NCBI RefSeq assembly: GCF_000013385.1
Contig: NC_007760.1
Location: forward strand, 1,675,001 to 1,739,000
Reading direction: 5' to 3'
DNA: 64,000 bases
Source: Anaeromyxobacter dehalogenans 2CP-C
Lineage (GTDB): Bacteria > Myxococcota > Myxococcia > Myxococcales > Anaeromyxobacteraceae
Positions 63,893-64,000 of the stretch are shown piece after piece; the stretch's first letter is position 1, and each line of letters begins with the position of its first letter. The notes beneath the pieces are model-generated. The model did no database searches. It saw nothing but the letters and a program-made list of their open reading frames with translations, and was not told where the DNA came from. Position numbers and translations under genes: made by a program.

Positions 63893-64000
63893 GTGTCCAA
63901 GCCAGCCTACGCCCTCGACTTCGAGCGCCCGCTCCTCGCCCTCGAGTCCAAGATCGCCGAGCTGAAGGAGCTCTCCGGCGGCGCCAAGGTCGACTTCAGC
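63893..64000 (+). CDS. accA: Acetyl-CoA carboxylase carboxyltransferase subunit alpha, N-terminal fragment (cut by window edge)
   Basis: 36 codons from GTG 63893 to the window end give VSKPAYALDFERPLLALESK, then IAELKELSGGAKVDFS, the characteristic AccA N-terminus (LDFE.P...LE.KI.EL). AccA pairs with AccD to transfer carboxyl to acetyl-CoA in fatty-acid synthesis. The rest lies outside the window. The start is set by the conserved N-terminus and the TATAAG hexamer just before it. Confidence 0.85.
   Translation, partial: MSKPAYALDFERPLLALESKIAELKELSGGAKVDFS

Overview
The window is high-GC DNA (roughly three quarters G+C by eye). Its gene content fits a Myxococcota / former delta-proteobacterial chromosome and most resembles Anaeromyxobacter. 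The pointers are two-component kinases, lipoproteins with Cys-rich von Willebrand factor A domains, a multihaem c-type cytochrome, a lysine 5,6-aminomutase pathway and a CdaA/YbbR/GlmM cluster. The assignment rests on gene content only; no 16S rRNA or ribosomal protein genes are present. Many start codons are GTG or TTG, and genes are densely packed with frequent ATGA or GTGA overlaps.

Layout. 1-4.0 kb: the start of a leftward membrane protein (probable sensor kinase), then envelope genes (phosphoesterase lipoprotein, outer-membrane protein, vWA lipoprotein). 4.0-9.5 kb: small metabolic or stress genes (pdxH, yceI-like, an HPF/cold-shock fusion, adenosine-specific kinase, bicupin, methyltransferase, small lipoprotein, YciI). 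9.6-18.7 kb: tRNA-Arg(CCU) carrying an integrated island of about 9 kb, bounded by a 22-bp direct repeat of the tRNA 3' end. The island holds a tyrosine integrase, an excisionase-like HTH protein, a primase-C-terminal-like/HTH protein, a serine recombinase, small phage-like proteins and a cargo section of unknown genes. 18.9-22.5 kb: a doubly frameshifted hybrid histidine kinase and an intact kinase. 22.5-30.0 kb: a TetR repressor divergent from an RND efflux operon (MFP, pump, TolC-type), with dyad operators between, then a receiver-less sigma-54 activator. 30.2-34.9 kb: a collagen-like/tail-collar lipoprotein, a coupled hypothetical plus CCA-type nucleotidyltransferase, a REC-kinase and mnmA. 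35.0-39.1 kb: a lysine fermentation operon (kamD, an embedded lipoprotein, kamE, kal, kce). 39.2-44.3 kb: HU, PilZ, a beta-barrel-like protein, Amt, a TPR protein and an RHH protein. 44.8-55.2 kb: a long rightward housekeeping run (tilS, ftsH, folP, cdaA, ybbR-like, glmM, pdxJ, acpS, nnr, tsaE). 55.2-60.1 kb: leftward genes (trihaem cytochrome, class II amidotransferase, phosphoesterase, hutI, hutU). 60.2-64.0 kb: psd, hisS, a signal-peptide protein, miaA and the start of accA.

How the genes work together. The efflux operon looks like a self-contained TetR-regulated unit. The kam/kal/kce genes encode the middle and end of anaerobic lysine catabolism. The cdaA-ybbR-glmM trio links c-di-AMP synthesis to cell-wall precursor supply. 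hutU and hutI cover the two middle steps of histidine breakdown. The island is the main horizontally acquired segment. Its least explained content is a two-gene operon (HEPN-like plus winged-helix-like) and a membrane-anchored protein with a duplicated beta domain, which is the best place to look for an undescribed system.
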